From positions 5,414,304-5,478,303 of the forward strand of contig NZ_RRCN01000001.1 of NCBI RefSeq assembly GCF_003863965.1: a stretch of 64,000 nucleotides of DNA, given 5' to 3'. The number at the start of each line of letters is the position of its first letter. Position 1 is the first letter of the stretch. The notes under the pieces were generated by a model, which saw only the letters and a program-made list of their open reading frames with translations, was not told the origin of the DNA and ran no database searches. The DNA is from Paenibacillus oralis (lineage in GTDB: Bacteria > Bacillota > Bacilli > Paenibacillales > Paenibacillaceae). Both the position numbers and the translations under genes were made by a program. Positions 32,468 through 41,370 of the stretch are shown piece after piece.

Positions 32468-32668
32468 GAAATAGCGGAATTTTATGTACTTATCATCCGA
32501 AGCAAGGCATGTTTATCTCCATTAGCGACATTTTTTGTCCTTATTTTCCTATGAATGGTCCTGAACGTGGGCATTTCCTTGCGATCCGAGAAAATAACGA
32601 CATAAATTTCCGCTAATGCTCTCAAATGGACGGATACCGCTAGAATAACGACATTTTTTGTCCTTATG
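32468..32668 (+). repeat. Dispersed intergenic repeat family A, copy 2
   Basis: It is collinear with copy 1 at 10209 over the whole unit: AATAGCG.AATTTTATGTACTTAT, GGCATGTT.AT.TCCATTAGCG, ATGAATGGTCC.GAACG, GGCATTTC.TTGCGAT and AATAACGAC.TTTTTTGTCCTTAT. Module four (AATAACGACATTTTTTGTCC) can fold with only a central C/C mismatch. It fills most of the gap between the transposon and the HAD gene. Confidence 0.85.
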
Positions 32669-32733
32669 TTTTTCGTTGGAATGTAATGATAGTGACGCGG
32701 ACAACAATCTTCTTTTCTAAGGAATGATAAAAA

Positions 32734-33408
32734 ATGAAACCGTTTGAAGTCGTTAGTCTGGATATGTTCCAAACTTTAGTGAATGTGGATTCCAGAATCG
32801 AGCAGATATGGAAGCCGATATTAGTGAATACCTATACGCATGAAGCTGCAGACGAGTGCGGGCGTTTATTATTAAATTATTTTTTCGAGCATTGGGAACA
32901 GATGAAAGAAACGAAACTATTTTTCTTAATGAGCGATGTATATGAACGCAGTTTCGGAAGCTTATTCCGGCAAATGAACATGACGTACGAGGCAGCGGCA
33001 GCCCTTAAAATATTATTTGAGGAACACACACGCTCGGAATTATATGAAGACACGTCCGGTTTCTTAAATAAAATTTTGCCAAACTATAAGGTTTGTATCG
33101 TTAGTGATGCGGACGAGGCGATGATCCCGGAATTTTATAAGGAATACGGGATGCGGATTCTGACTTCCGAACATTATCGGTCTTATAAAAATGACGAAAA
33201 CAATACCATGTTTAAAGAATTGCTTCAAATTTATGATACGGATCCGGACAAAGTTATTCATATCGGAGATTCGGTTTCCGATGTCGTAGGGGCAAAGCGG
33301 GAAGGCATAAAAGCATGCTGGTTGAACCGGAATAAGCGCGTTTGGAATCACGAAATTGAACCGGACTATGTCATAGAATCATTAAGCGATTTAGAAGTCA
33401 TACTGTAA
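32734..33408 (+). CDS. HAD-superfamily hydrolase
   Basis: The ATG at 32734 follows AAGGAATG. The 224-residue protein shows the HAD motifs in order: SLDMFQTL (nucleophile Asp10), IVSDAD (motif II), a lysine in RSYKND (motif III) and IHIGDSVSDVVGA (motif IV). A helical cap lies between motifs I and II. The second motif I Asp is replaced by Phe, as in the haloacid dehalogenase-like subgroup, so a phosphatase or dehalogenase activity cannot be chosen. The gene is AT-richer than the operons around it and pairs with the acetyltransferase gene 30 bases downstream. Confidence 0.82.
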   Translation: MKPFEVVSLDMFQTLVNVDSRIEQIWKPILVNTYTHEAADECGRLLLNYFFEHWEQMKETKLFFLMSDVYERSFGSLFRQMNMTYEAAAALKILFEEHTRSELYEDTSGFLNKILPNYKVCIVSDADEAMIPEFYKEYGMRILTSEHYRSYKNDENNTMFKELLQIYDTDPDKVIHIGDSVSDVVGAKREGIKACWLNRNKRVWNHEIEPDYVIESLSDLEVIL

Positions 33409-33438
33409 TTCATCCGTGAAAGGAAGGTCCCGAATCCG

Positions 33439-34200
33439 ATGCAAGCTATTCAGATGATTGAATTAAATCAGCAAAACCTTGAAGAAGAAGGAGGATATTG
33501 CTTACGAAGCAAACCTCTATCAACCGGATATCAGAACAAAAACAACTGGTTAAAGGACGAGCTGGCAGCAGGATTAAAATACATAAAGCTGATGGAAAAT
33601 GGAAAACAAGCAGGATTTATAGAGTATACGGCTGCGGAATATTCGTCCAGAGTCGTCCACGCCAACGATTATATGATCATCCATTGCTTATGGGTCAACA
33701 TTTCCGGAAAAGGCCACGGAACCAGGCTTATCCATAAATGCATTGAAGATGCAAGGCAGCAAAATAAATGCGGTGTTGCGGTAATCACCAATTCGGACAC
33801 TTCTTGGACTCCGAGCAAAGACATTTTCTTGAAAAACGGGTTTACTCTGATTCAAGAAGCGCCCTACGGATTTGAACTGTTAGTACATCCGCTCAAGGAT
33901 GGTCCGCTTCCTTTTTTTCCAAACAATTGGGAGGAAAGATTGAAAACTTCCGATGAACTAACCATTTTCCGCACCAACCAATGTCCGTTTGTGGATGTCG
34001 CTACCGAAAATATGTTGGAAGGGGCCCGAAAGCTCGGGCTTGAAGCCAAAGTCATTGATATAAAAAACAGAGAAGAATTGATGGCGTTATCCCCAACGCC
34101 GTACGGCATTTTTGGGGTTACTTATCATGGGCAATTGGTTACTTTTCATAGACTTACCGTTCATTCCGCAATCAAGAAACTTAAATCCCTTTGCAATTAA
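33439..34200 (+). CDS. GNAT acetyltransferase with C-terminal thioredoxin-like YoaP domain
   Basis: The ATG at 33439 follows AGGAAGG at a long spacing. Residues about 1-150 form a GNAT domain, with the acetyl-CoA loop region ISGKGHGTRLIHKC. Residues about 165-253 resemble the YoaP-type C-terminal domain, a thioredoxin-like fold with IFRTNQCPF in place of the CxxC motif. Bacillus subtilis YoaP has the same arrangement; its substrate is not known to me. The low GC content and the position next to a transposon suggest recent acquisition with the HAD gene. Confidence 0.78.
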   Translation: MQAIQMIELNQQNLEEEGGYCLRSKPLSTGYQNKNNWLKDELAAGLKYIKLMENGKQAGFIEYTAAEYSSRVVHANDYMIIHCLWVNISGKGHGTRLIHKCIEDARQQNKCGVAVITNSDTSWTPSKDIFLKNGFTLIQEAPYGFELLVHPLKDGPLPFFPNNWEERLKTSDELTIFRTNQCPFVDVATENMLEGARKLGLEAKVIDIKNREELMALSPTPYGIFGVTYHGQLVTFHRLTVHSAIKKLKSLCN

Positions 34201-34212
34201 GCGGAGAAAAAT

Positions 34213-34247
34213 GACTCAAGGAGATTTCTGAACCATCTCCTTGAGTC
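34213..34247 (-). terminator. Bidirectional terminator between convergent genes
   Basis: A perfect 13-base stem (34213-34225 with 34235-34247) has a 9-base loop. On the minus strand it is followed by TTTTT, so it best terminates the antiporter gene; the plus-strand side lacks a long T-run. Confidence 0.75.
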
Positions 34248-34275
34248 GACAATTTCAAGCAAAAGCTCATGCAAG

Positions 34276-35424
34276 CTATAACGTGCCGGGCTTTTTTTCC
34301 TTTTCGTTAAAAAACAGCTTCATCATCGGAGGGGTGACGATCGTCGTGACCAGTACGACAAGCACAATGACGGCGAACATCCCTTCGTTCAGCAGCCCGG
34401 CTTCTTGACCGATGGCGGCAATGATCAGCGCGACCTCGCCCCGGGACACCATCGCCGAGCCGATCCCTAGGGCGCTGCGCCAACCGAAGCCGGCGGCTTT
34501 GGCCCCAAAGGCCGATCCCAATAGTTTGGTGGCAATGGCCAGCACGCTTAATCCGGCAATCAGGCCAAGCTGGGAGGAGACGGCGGAAAAATCAACTTTA
34601 ACGCCAATCGTCGTAAAAAACACGGGGACAAACACAGCGTATCCGATCGTTTCGATTTTTTCGGTAACCTCGTGCTTATACGTGGTAAGGCTGATGGCCA
34701 CCCCCGCAATATACGCCCCGATAATGGCGGCCACGCCGGCATATTCAGCCATGTAAGCAAACAGGAAGCAAATGATCAATGCTGCGGAGATGACCGACTC
34801 CGACACGCGGAGCGGAGAGAACTTGCGCAGTACCCAAGGGACGACTTTCCAACTCAAAACGATCGCGATCGCAAAAAACGCGAACTTCTTCAATATAATC
34901 ATGCCCAAGTTTACGTCGCCGCCGGCGAAGCTCATGACAAAGGCCAGCAGGATAATGACGAGAACATCGTCAATCACGGCCGCCCCCAGGATCGTAGCAC
35001 CCTCTCTGGATTTGAGCCTGCCCATTTCTTTCAGCGCCTGGACCGAAATGCTGACGCTTGTCGCGGACAGCAGCAAGCCGAGGAAAATAGCTTCAAATGT
35101 GGGCATGCCGATTAGAACACCCGATAGATATCCTAATCCGAAAGGGAGGGCGATGCCGGCCAAACCTACGTAAGCGGATGCTTTGCCGGATTTCTTGAAT
35201 TCATCCACATCCGTTTCCAGACCCGCAATAAACATGAGTAATATGACGCCGATCTGACTTATTTCATCAAGAATATCGGTTTCATGGATCAAGCCCAACA
35301 CCGCGGGGCCAAGCAAAATACCGATAAGCAGTTTCCCCAAAACCGCTGGCTGCCGTAATCTTACGCTTAGGTCTCCGGCTAATTTGGATGCAATCAGAAT
35401 AATGGCCAGTTCTAAAATCAGCAT
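34276..35424 (-). CDS. CPA2-family monovalent cation/proton antiporter
   Basis: I choose the ATG at 35424, because TGGAGG lies 9 bases upstream on the minus strand; the in-frame ATG at 35433 touches that site. The 382-residue protein has 11-13 predicted membrane helices of the Na+/H+ exchanger fold. The AAVIDD segment has adjacent Asp residues (152-153), the pattern of electrogenic Na+/H+ exchangers such as NapA and GerN. There is no regulatory TrkA-N domain. It should export Na+ or K+ for protons. A large leader hairpin with a T-tract precedes it, which points to control by premature termination. Confidence 0.87.
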   Translation of the reverse strand: MLILELAIILIASKLAGDLSVRLRQPAVLGKLLIGILLGPAVLGLIHETDILDEISQIGVILLMFIAGLETDVDEFKKSGKASAYVGLAGIALPFGLGYLSGVLIGMPTFEAIFLGLLLSATSVSISVQALKEMGRLKSREGATILGAAVIDDVLVIILLAFVMSFAGGDVNLGMIILKKFAFFAIAIVLSWKVVPWVLRKFSPLRVSESVISAALIICFLFAYMAEYAGVAAIIGAYIAGVAISLTTYKHEVTEKIETIGYAVFVPVFFTTIGVKVDFSAVSSQLGLIAGLSVLAIATKLLGSAFGAKAAGFGWRSALGIGSAMVSRGEVALIIAAIGQEAGLLNEGMFAVIVLVVLVTTIVTPPMMKLFFNEKEKKPGTL

Positions 35425-35745
35425 GTCAATCATCCTCCATTGAAGTATATGATGTGAAAAAAATTAAAAAAAACACAAAAAGAGCCTGCAACCAAGGGAA
35501 TGTTATGCCGAAATCGACATACTACTCCCTTGGTGACAGGCTCCTCCAAGTGAAGCATTTTAAATTTTTAACCAACAAACGTCATTATATCAAAAAGTAT
35601 AATTGTTGCCAACAGGTATAACAAGAATCACAGATATGTTAAATTGCCTCGGTTGATTTGTTAAAATTTATTGACAATTCCAATTAAATGTTGTTTCATT
35701 TGATTAAACCAAGTTGAATTCATTTTTATTTAGGGGATAACTTAC
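35425..35745. other. Divergent intergenic region between antiporter and XRE-cupin regulator
   Basis: The region holds the antiporter leader (35478-35545) on the minus strand. On the plus strand there is a possible promoter, TTGACA at 35671-35676 with a weak TTTCAT at 35694-35699 (17-base spacer), upstream of the regulator gene. The rest is AT-rich with no other feature I can support. Confidence 0.5.
35478..35545 (-). promoter_or_regulatory. Structured leader with terminator in front of the antiporter gene (riboswitch candidate)
   Basis: On the minus strand the RNA folds as GAGCCTG, a 2-base internal loop, ACCAAGGGA, a symmetric 4-base internal loop and an inner 8-base hairpin (TATGTCGA/TCGGCATA, one G-T pair). 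The complementary TCCCTTGGT and CAGGCTC arms follow, then a long T-rich tract. It ends about 55 bases before the start codon. Such a leader terminator in front of an ion transporter gene suggests an ion- or nucleotide-sensing attenuator. I do not recognise the class. Confidence 0.55.
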
Positions 35746-36291
35746 GTGGAGCTGGGTAGCAAAATCCGAAAGATCCGTAAATCACAAAACCGGAGTCTGG
35801 ACGACATCGCCAAGGCTTGCGGATTTACGAAAAGCCTGTTGTCCAAAATCGAAAACGGGAAAACGGTCCCCCCGATCGGTACGCTCATCAAGATTGCCGA
35901 AGCGCTGGGAACCAAAGTTTCCGTGCTGCTCGATGACAGTGATCTGCATGGTACCGTACACACCACGAAAACGGCAAGCATGGATAAAATGGTCCGCACC
36001 GATAAGGGGTACTCTTTTTCCGCGATTGCGGCGGAACGGCCGGAGAAATTGATGCAGCCGTTTTATTTTGTGGCGAGAAAAGGAAAGACGGGCAAACGAA
36101 CGTTGTCTCATGTCGGACAGGAATTTATATATGTGCTGGAAGGCACCATGATCTATTACGTAGGCAACGAAGCGTATACGCTAAACGCCGGCGACAGCTT
36201 GTATTTCGACTCCTTCGAAAATCATAAATATACGCCGGTGACGGATGAAGTCAAATATTTGTCGGTGTTTTGCTCCGATTCCAAAGCCTGA
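35746..36291 (+). CDS. XRE-family regulator with C-terminal cupin domain
   Basis: The GTG at 35746 follows AGGGGAT. Residues about 5-60 form an XRE helix-turn-helix (SLDDIAKACGFTKSLLSKIENGKTVPP). Residues about 105-178 form a small cupin (HVGQEFIYVLEGTMIYYVGNEAYTLNAGDSLYFDS). This architecture is common in regulators of amino acid and amine catabolism such as PuuR, where the cupin binds the small-molecule effector. It lies at the head of the hydroxyproline region, directly before the two-component genes, so it may control that region (inference). Confidence 0.85.
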   Translation: MELGSKIRKIRKSQNRSLDDIAKACGFTKSLLSKIENGKTVPPIGTLIKIAEALGTKVSVLLDDSDLHGTVHTTKTASMDKMVRTDKGYSFSAIAAERPEKLMQPFYFVARKGKTGKRTLSHVGQEFIYVLEGTMIYYVGNEAYTLNAGDSLYFDSFENHKYTPVTDEVKYLSVFCSDSKA

Positions 36292-36314
36292 CGGCAAAAA
36301 AGAGGAGATGGAAA

Positions 36315-37097
36315 ATGCTGAACATTTTGGTCGTGGACGACGAACCGAAGCACCGGAAAGGGTTGTCGCGGATGCTTCAGGGATTGAACCCAAAGTACAA
36401 CATTTTTCATGCCAGGGACGGTGCGGAGGCGCTTGAAAGCATCAGCGTTCAACCCATTGACCTGGTTTTTACGGACATTCAAATGCCGGTCATGGGCGGG
36501 CTCGAGTTCGTGGAGCATTTGACCCGGCGCGGCGGGAACGAATGCGTCATTATTATAAGCGCGTATTCGGAGTTTGCCTATGCGCAGCGCGCGCTGCAGC
36601 TTGGCGCCTGCGATTATTTGCTTAAGCCGGTGGAAGAGGACAGAATCGTGCCGCTATTGGCGAAAGCGGAGCAAAAAGCAAGCTCTGTGCGTCTCGCCGC
36701 CTCGAAGGCAGCCCGGGAACGGCTCTTCGAGTTGAGCGATCGCCCGAATGACCGTAAACGCTGTAAAGCCGAGCCGATTATCGAAAGCTGCAAAACCTAC
36801 ATTGCAACGCATTACCATGAAGAAGATTTGTCGCTAAGCACGCTGGCCGTGAAATTTCATTTTAATCCTTCGTATTTTTGCCACCTTTTCAAAACGCATA
36901 CGCGTATGACCATCCACCAATACATTACCCAAACCCGCATGAAGGCGGCGGCAAAGCTGCTGCTGCATACCTCGCAAAAGGTTTACCAAATTGCCGAAAA
37001 CGTCGGCTATAAGGATGTAAAGTACTTTATCCGCCTATTTCGCAAGGAATTTGGCACAAGTCCGGAAGAATACCGCCACCTGTCCGCCATTCGCTGA
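36315..37097 (+). CDS. Response regulator with AraC-type DNA-binding domain (YesN-like)
   Basis: A frame is open from 36270, but the ATG at 36315 follows AGAGGAGATGG and gives a receiver domain that starts at MLNILVVDDE. Phosphoacceptor Asp54 (FTDIQMPVMGG), Asp8/Asp9 and the Lys in LLKPVEED complete the receiver. Residues about 160-260 are an AraC HTH (YFCHLFKTHTRMTIHQYI and QIAENVGYKDVKYFIRLFRKEFGTSPEEYR). At 260 residues it is shorter than many YesN proteins because the linker is short. It pairs with the sensor kinase gene 18 bases downstream and probably activates the CUT1 importer operon. Confidence 0.9.
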   Translation: MLNILVVDDEPKHRKGLSRMLQGLNPKYNIFHARDGAEALESISVQPIDLVFTDIQMPVMGGLEFVEHLTRRGGNECVIIISAYSEFAYAQRALQLGACDYLLKPVEEDRIVPLLAKAEQKASSVRLAASKAARERLFELSDRPNDRKRCKAEPIIESCKTYIATHYHEEDLSLSTLAVKFHFNPSYFCHLFKTHTRMTIHQYITQTRMKAAAKLLLHTSQKVYQIAENVGYKDVKYFIRLFRKEFGTSPEEYRHLSAIR

Positions 37098-37115
37098 ATA
37101 AGGAAGGGATGTCGT

Positions 37116-38936
37116 TTGAGAGGACGTTACGGTTTGCCGCGATTAAAGGATCTTCGCTACAGGACCAAACTTTTTTTATCCTATGCCCTCATTATCACGA
37201 TTCCGCTTGGCATCCTCAGCTCTAAATATTACTTCTCCGGCAGGGAATTCGTCTCCGAATTCGCCCGGCAAAACCTTTACTCCATCGTGAAGCAAAACAA
37301 CGAAATCATCGACGCCGAGCTCGCCCGGGTGGAGGAAAGCAGCCTCGCCCTGATTGCGGAGCAGATGCTGTACGAGCAATATTTGCATGCGAACCCGGAG
37401 GACGAATACAGCATGATTACGATGGAAAAAAAGGTCAGCCGCGCGCTCAACAAATACTTTCCCGATTTGCAGGACATGTACTCGATCCATTTGCTCACCA
37501 GCTATTCCAACATCGGCCCCACGGGAGCTTCCGCATTGTTCCCTTATGAAGATTTTAACGAAACCGGTCTATACCAGGCTGCGGTAAAAGCGGATGGGGG
37601 GATGGCGTGGGTCCCTACCTTTTCGTTCGCGCAAATGTTCAAGCGGGAAATCAATCCGTCCAACCCGCCGGAATACTTCCAACTGCTGACTGGGGTACGC
37701 TTGCTTAAACTGTTCAAAATCAACAATGGCGAAGTGATCGAGCTGCTAGGCAAAGCCGAGCTCCCGGTGCTGGTCATCACTTACCAGCCGGACTATTACC
37801 GTGCCCGGTTTGAAAGTGCGCTCCCTGCCAACGGAGCTTCTTTTTTTATCGTAAGCCCGTCAGGAGAGCTAGTCGCCGGTACGGACATGGAGCGGGCATA
37901 TGCCGGCGGCAAGCCGGATTGGCTGAAGGAAATGATCAAGCTGAAAAGCGGGACATTGACGATGATGGAGGACGGCAAGCCGCTGATCGTTTGCTTTGAT
38001 ACTTCCGAAGTGACAGGCTGGGTATCGGCGGTTACCATCTCGCCGGAAGCTCTGGGTGCCGCGTTTTTACCGCAGATCAAATCCTATACCTTCTACTTGA
38101 CGTTATTTCTGCTGATCTTCTCGCTCCTGCTGGCGTTGTTGTTTGCCAATTCCATCACCAGGCCCATTCATCAACTGCTGCGTGCAATCAAAAAGACGGG
38201 CGAAGGGGAATTCGATACCCGCATCCGGGTTGAGTCTTACAACGAGATGGGGTTGTTGATTCATAAATACAACCAAATGAACGTAAAAATCAAAAATTTA
38301 ATCGAAGAGAATTACAAGGTCAAGCTCAGGGAAAAAGAGACGCAAATCATGTCGCTGAATATCCAGCTGAATCCGCATTTTTTGTACAACACCCTGAACA
38401 TCATGAATTGGACGGCGCTGGAGAACGAGCAAAAAGAGCTGAGCCGGATGATCGTCAGCTTGTCCGCCATGCTGCAGTACACCTCTGAAAACAGCCGCGA
38501 TATCGGCGATATGGCGGAGGATTTAAATTGGCTCCGGCATTATATTTTTCTCACGAACGAGCGTTTTGAGGGCAAGTTTACCGTCACCTATGACATCTCT
38601 CCCGAGCTTTATTCGTATCAAGTTCCCAAACTATTTCTGCAGCCTTTCGTCGAAAATGCGATTATCCACGGTTTTTCCCGCCTGCACACCGGGGGAAGGA
38701 TTATGATTCGGGGCCGGGTGGAGGGCGGCGAGCGCACGTTCACGGTAGAAGACAATGGCATCGGTATTTCCGCTCACAGATTAGAGCAATTAACCGAAAT
38801 GGAGAGCAGCTCCATCGGCATCCAAAACGTGGACAAAAGAATCAAGCTTATTTACGGAGAGGCCTATGGCGTATCCATAACTTCGCAAGAAGGGGAAGGA
38901 ACTATCGTGCACATCCGTTTACCTTTAAAGGGTTGA
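37116..38936 (+). CDS. Sensor histidine kinase (YesM-like)
   Basis: The start is a TTG at 37116 after AAGGAAGGG. Residues 15-37 and about 325-345 are membrane helices that bound an extracytoplasmic sensing region. A HAMP domain follows, then a His_kinase segment (LNPHFLYNTLNIMNW) with phosphoacceptor His near residue 421, and an HATPase_c domain (ENAIIHGF, DNGIGIS). At 606 residues it is normal for the YesM/LytS-like group. It should sense an extracellular glycan or peptide, alone or with the binding lipoprotein, and phosphorylate the YesN-like protein. Confidence 0.9.
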   Translation: MRGRYGLPRLKDLRYRTKLFLSYALIITIPLGILSSKYYFSGREFVSEFARQNLYSIVKQNNEIIDAELARVEESSLALIAEQMLYEQYLHANPEDEYSMITMEKKVSRALNKYFPDLQDMYSIHLLTSYSNIGPTGASALFPYEDFNETGLYQAAVKADGGMAWVPTFSFAQMFKREINPSNPPEYFQLLTGVRLLKLFKINNGEVIELLGKAELPVLVITYQPDYYRARFESALPANGASFFIVSPSGELVAGTDMERAYAGGKPDWLKEMIKLKSGTLTMMEDGKPLIVCFDTSEVTGWVSAVTISPEALGAAFLPQIKSYTFYLTLFLLIFSLLLALLFANSITRPIHQLLRAIKKTGEGEFDTRIRVESYNEMGLLIHKYNQMNVKIKNLIEENYKVKLREKETQIMSLNIQLNPHFLYNTLNIMNWTALENEQKELSRMIVSLSAMLQYTSENSRDIGDMAEDLNWLRHYIFLTNERFEGKFTVTYDISPELYSYQVPKLFLQPFVENAIIHGFSRLHTGGRIMIRGRVEGGERTFTVEDNGIGISAHRLEQLTEMESSSIGIQNVDKRIKLIYGEAYGVSITSQEGEGTIVHIRLPLKG

Positions 38937-39060
38937 ACAAACATTTTTACCAAACAAATAAAAATCCTCCACCAATCCAAAAATGTTCGAATTCTTTTTA
39001 GAACCGTGATTTTTTACAATAAATATACAAATCATTTTTAGCTGAATGGAGGGTTAGGGG

Positions 39061-40434
39061 ATGATGAGTGCAAGGCGTTTGGCGGGATGGGTTTTACCGG
39101 CGGTTCTTGCCGTCACCGTGATGTTAACGGCGTGTTCGAATAGCGGAGGAACCTCCGAAAGTCAGGACGGGACCCAGGGCGGCGGTAAAGAAAAGATCAC
39201 GCTGAAGTTCTCCTTCTGGGGGGATACGATCGAGAAAAAGACGGTAACAGAAGCGCTTGAACGTTTTGAGCAGGCGACCGGAATTGGCGTGGAGCCGATG
39301 CACGTTCCGGCCGATTATTTAACCAAACTGACGACGATGGTGGCGGGGAATGTCGCCCCGGATCTCGGTTATTTGTCCTCCGGAGCCGCTTTGAGCTGGG
39401 GCGCGGACGGAAAGCTGCTGAACCTCACCCCGCTGATCGAAAACGACCCGGATTTTAAAAAGGAGGATTATCTCGACCAGGTATGGTACGAAATCGCTCC
39501 CGGCAACATCATCGGGATGAGCACCGCGGTGGAAGGGTACGGGCTCATGTACAACAAGGATCTGCTGCTGGAAGCGGGCGCATCGCTGCCCCCGACCGAC
39601 GCGGATAAAGCCTGGGATTGGGATACGTTTGTGGAATACGCTAAGAAATTAACGCTGGATGACCAGGGGAGAAATGCGCTCGATCCGAACTTTAACCCGG
39701 ACAAAATCAGGCAGTACGGTCTTCAGTACGATCCCTACAATATGATGGCGGCGGTGGTTTCAAATGGCGGCAATTTTTTGACGGAGGACGGAAAAGGGTT
39801 TGGGCTGGCCCAGCCGGAGGCGATCGAGGCGATTCAAAAGCTGGCGGATCTGATGTATGTTCACCATGTGTCACCCACCCCGATGCAAACCAAAAACTTG
39901 CCCGATACAGCGCTGCAGACGAAAAAAGTCGCCATGACGGTCTCCGGGAACTGGGCTTTGCAAGCGTTTGCGGAGCAGGATTTTAATCTCGGGGTCGGAG
40001 TGCTGCCGAAGCTCAAAGTCAGCAATACCCTGCTGGACGGGGCGCCGACGGTCATTTTCAAATCGACCAAACACCCGGAAGAAGCGTGGCTGCTCTATAA
40101 ATATATGGCGGACCCCGAATCGGTGCTGCCGCTGATCGAAGGCGGCTTATGGATGCCGCTGAAAAAAGAATGGTACACGAATCCGGACCTGATAAACAAA
40201 TGGGCCGCCGGAAACGAGGCGCATCCGGAAGGATACACCGAAGCCTATATGAAGCAGACGATTGAAAACGGCATCCGCACCCCGGGCTTCGAAGTGAAGA
40301 ACCTGGACAAAATCAATGCCCTGGTGACGCCTGCCCTCGATTTGGTCTGGACGGGCAAAAAGACGGCCGAAGAAGCGCTGAAGGGGGTGGAGCCCAAGGT
40401 GCAGCCGCTGATTCAAGGATATTACGGCAGGTAA
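39061..40434 (+). CDS. Extracellular solute-binding lipoprotein, family 1 (CUT1 type)
   Basis: The ATG at 39061 follows GGAGGGTTAGGGG. Residues 1-24 are a lipoprotein signal peptide with lipobox LTAC and Cys25. The rest is an SBP_bac_1 domain (LKFSFWGDTIEKKTVTEALERFEQATGIGVE...). Family 1 proteins usually bind oligosaccharides. Here the gene lies in front of hydroxyproline catabolic genes, so a glycosylated hydroxyproline ligand is possible (inference). The paired permeases follow; no ATPase gene is present. Confidence 0.9.
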   Translation: MMSARRLAGWVLPAVLAVTVMLTACSNSGGTSESQDGTQGGGKEKITLKFSFWGDTIEKKTVTEALERFEQATGIGVEPMHVPADYLTKLTTMVAGNVAPDLGYLSSGAALSWGADGKLLNLTPLIENDPDFKKEDYLDQVWYEIAPGNIIGMSTAVEGYGLMYNKDLLLEAGASLPPTDADKAWDWDTFVEYAKKLTLDDQGRNALDPNFNPDKIRQYGLQYDPYNMMAAVVSNGGNFLTEDGKGFGLAQPEAIEAIQKLADLMYVHHVSPTPMQTKNLPDTALQTKKVAMTVSGNWALQAFAEQDFNLGVGVLPKLKVSNTLLDGAPTVIFKSTKHPEEAWLLYKYMADPESVLPLIEGGLWMPLKKEWYTNPDLINKWAAGNEAHPEGYTEAYMKQTIENGIRTPGFEVKNLDKINALVTPALDLVWTGKKTAEEALKGVEPKVQPLIQGYYGR

Positions 40435-40510
40435 TATCCTGGCTTATCCATTCATCCGGATTGGGGGGATTGCTATTCTTCATAAACGCCGTATTGCTTT
40501 AGCAGGCATT

Positions 40511-41365
40511 TTGTTTGCCCTGCCCAGTATCTGCGGGCTGATGCTGTTCGTCATTTTGCCGATGGTCGCCAGTCTCTTGCTCAGCTTTACGGATTACCGG
40601 ATCGTAAATGCGCCCAAATTCATCGGGCTGGCGAATTATACGCGGCTGTTCGACGGCACGGATCAATATTTTTACAACTCGTTATGGGTCACCTTCAAAT
40701 ATGTCGTGCTTCGCGTTCCGCTCGGACTGGTCTTTTCGTTTATCGTTGCATTTCTGCTGAACATGGAGTTTATCCGCGGCAAATCCGTGTTCCGCACGAT
40801 CTATTATTTGCCGGCGATCGTGCCCGCAGTCGCGTCCTCAATGATTTGGATTTGGCTGTTTAGCCCGGACCTGGGCCTGTTCAACAGCTTCCTGGAAGCC
40901 TTGAACCTGCCGACATTGGATTGGCTGTATTCCGAAACCACCGTGGTTCCTTCCATCGTGCTGATGAGCCTGTGGGGGATGGGGAGCACGATTATTATTT
41001 TCCTGGCGGGCCTGCAAGGCGTGCCGAGGTCTCTCTATGAAGCGGCCATCGTCGATGGCGCCGGCCCGCTCCGGAAGTTTCGGCATATTACGATCCCGAT
41101 GATGACGCCGATTATTTTCTTCAACTTGATCATGGGGTCGATCGGAGCTTTTCAGGTATTTACCGAAGCGCTGATCATGACGCAGGGCGGGCCCAACAAT
41201 GCCAGCTTGTTTTATAACTACTACATTTACCGCCAGGCGTTTCAATTCGGCGAAATGGGGCAAGCGTCGGCTATTGCCTGGATCCTCTTTATGATCATCC
41301 TGCTGGTCACGGTTATCTTTTTCCGCACATCCAAGTCCTGGGTGTTTTATGAAAGCGAGGTGTAG
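40511..41365 (+). CDS. ABC transporter permease (MalF type), start uncertain
   Basis: The first standard in-frame start codon is the TTG at 40511, but it has no ribosome binding site. Upstream the frame stays open and reads LHKRRIALAGI, a typical N-terminus for this family. A GGGGGG at 40463-40468 would place the start at an ATT codon at 40475. From 40511 the protein has 284 residues, about six membrane helices, and the EAA-like loop EAAIVDGAGPLRKFRHITIPMMTP. It forms the importer with the MalG-type permease that follows. Confidence 0.85.
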   Translation: MFALPSICGLMLFVILPMVASLLLSFTDYRIVNAPKFIGLANYTRLFDGTDQYFYNSLWVTFKYVVLRVPLGLVFSFIVAFLLNMEFIRGKSVFRTIYYLPAIVPAVASSMIWIWLFSPDLGLFNSFLEALNLPTLDWLYSETTVVPSIVLMSLWGMGSTIIIFLAGLQGVPRSLYEAAIVDGAGPLRKFRHITIPMMTPIIFFNLIMGSIGAFQVFTEALIMTQGGPNNASLFYNYYIYRQAFQFGEMGQASAIAWILFMIILLVTVIFFRTSKSWVFYESEV

Positions 41366-41370
41366 CGACG

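Noticed and set aside
38942..38989. Terminator after the sensor kinase gene (AACATTTTT ... AAAAATGTT)
   Set aside because: The arms are AT-only apart from one pair and separated by a long loop, too weak to call.
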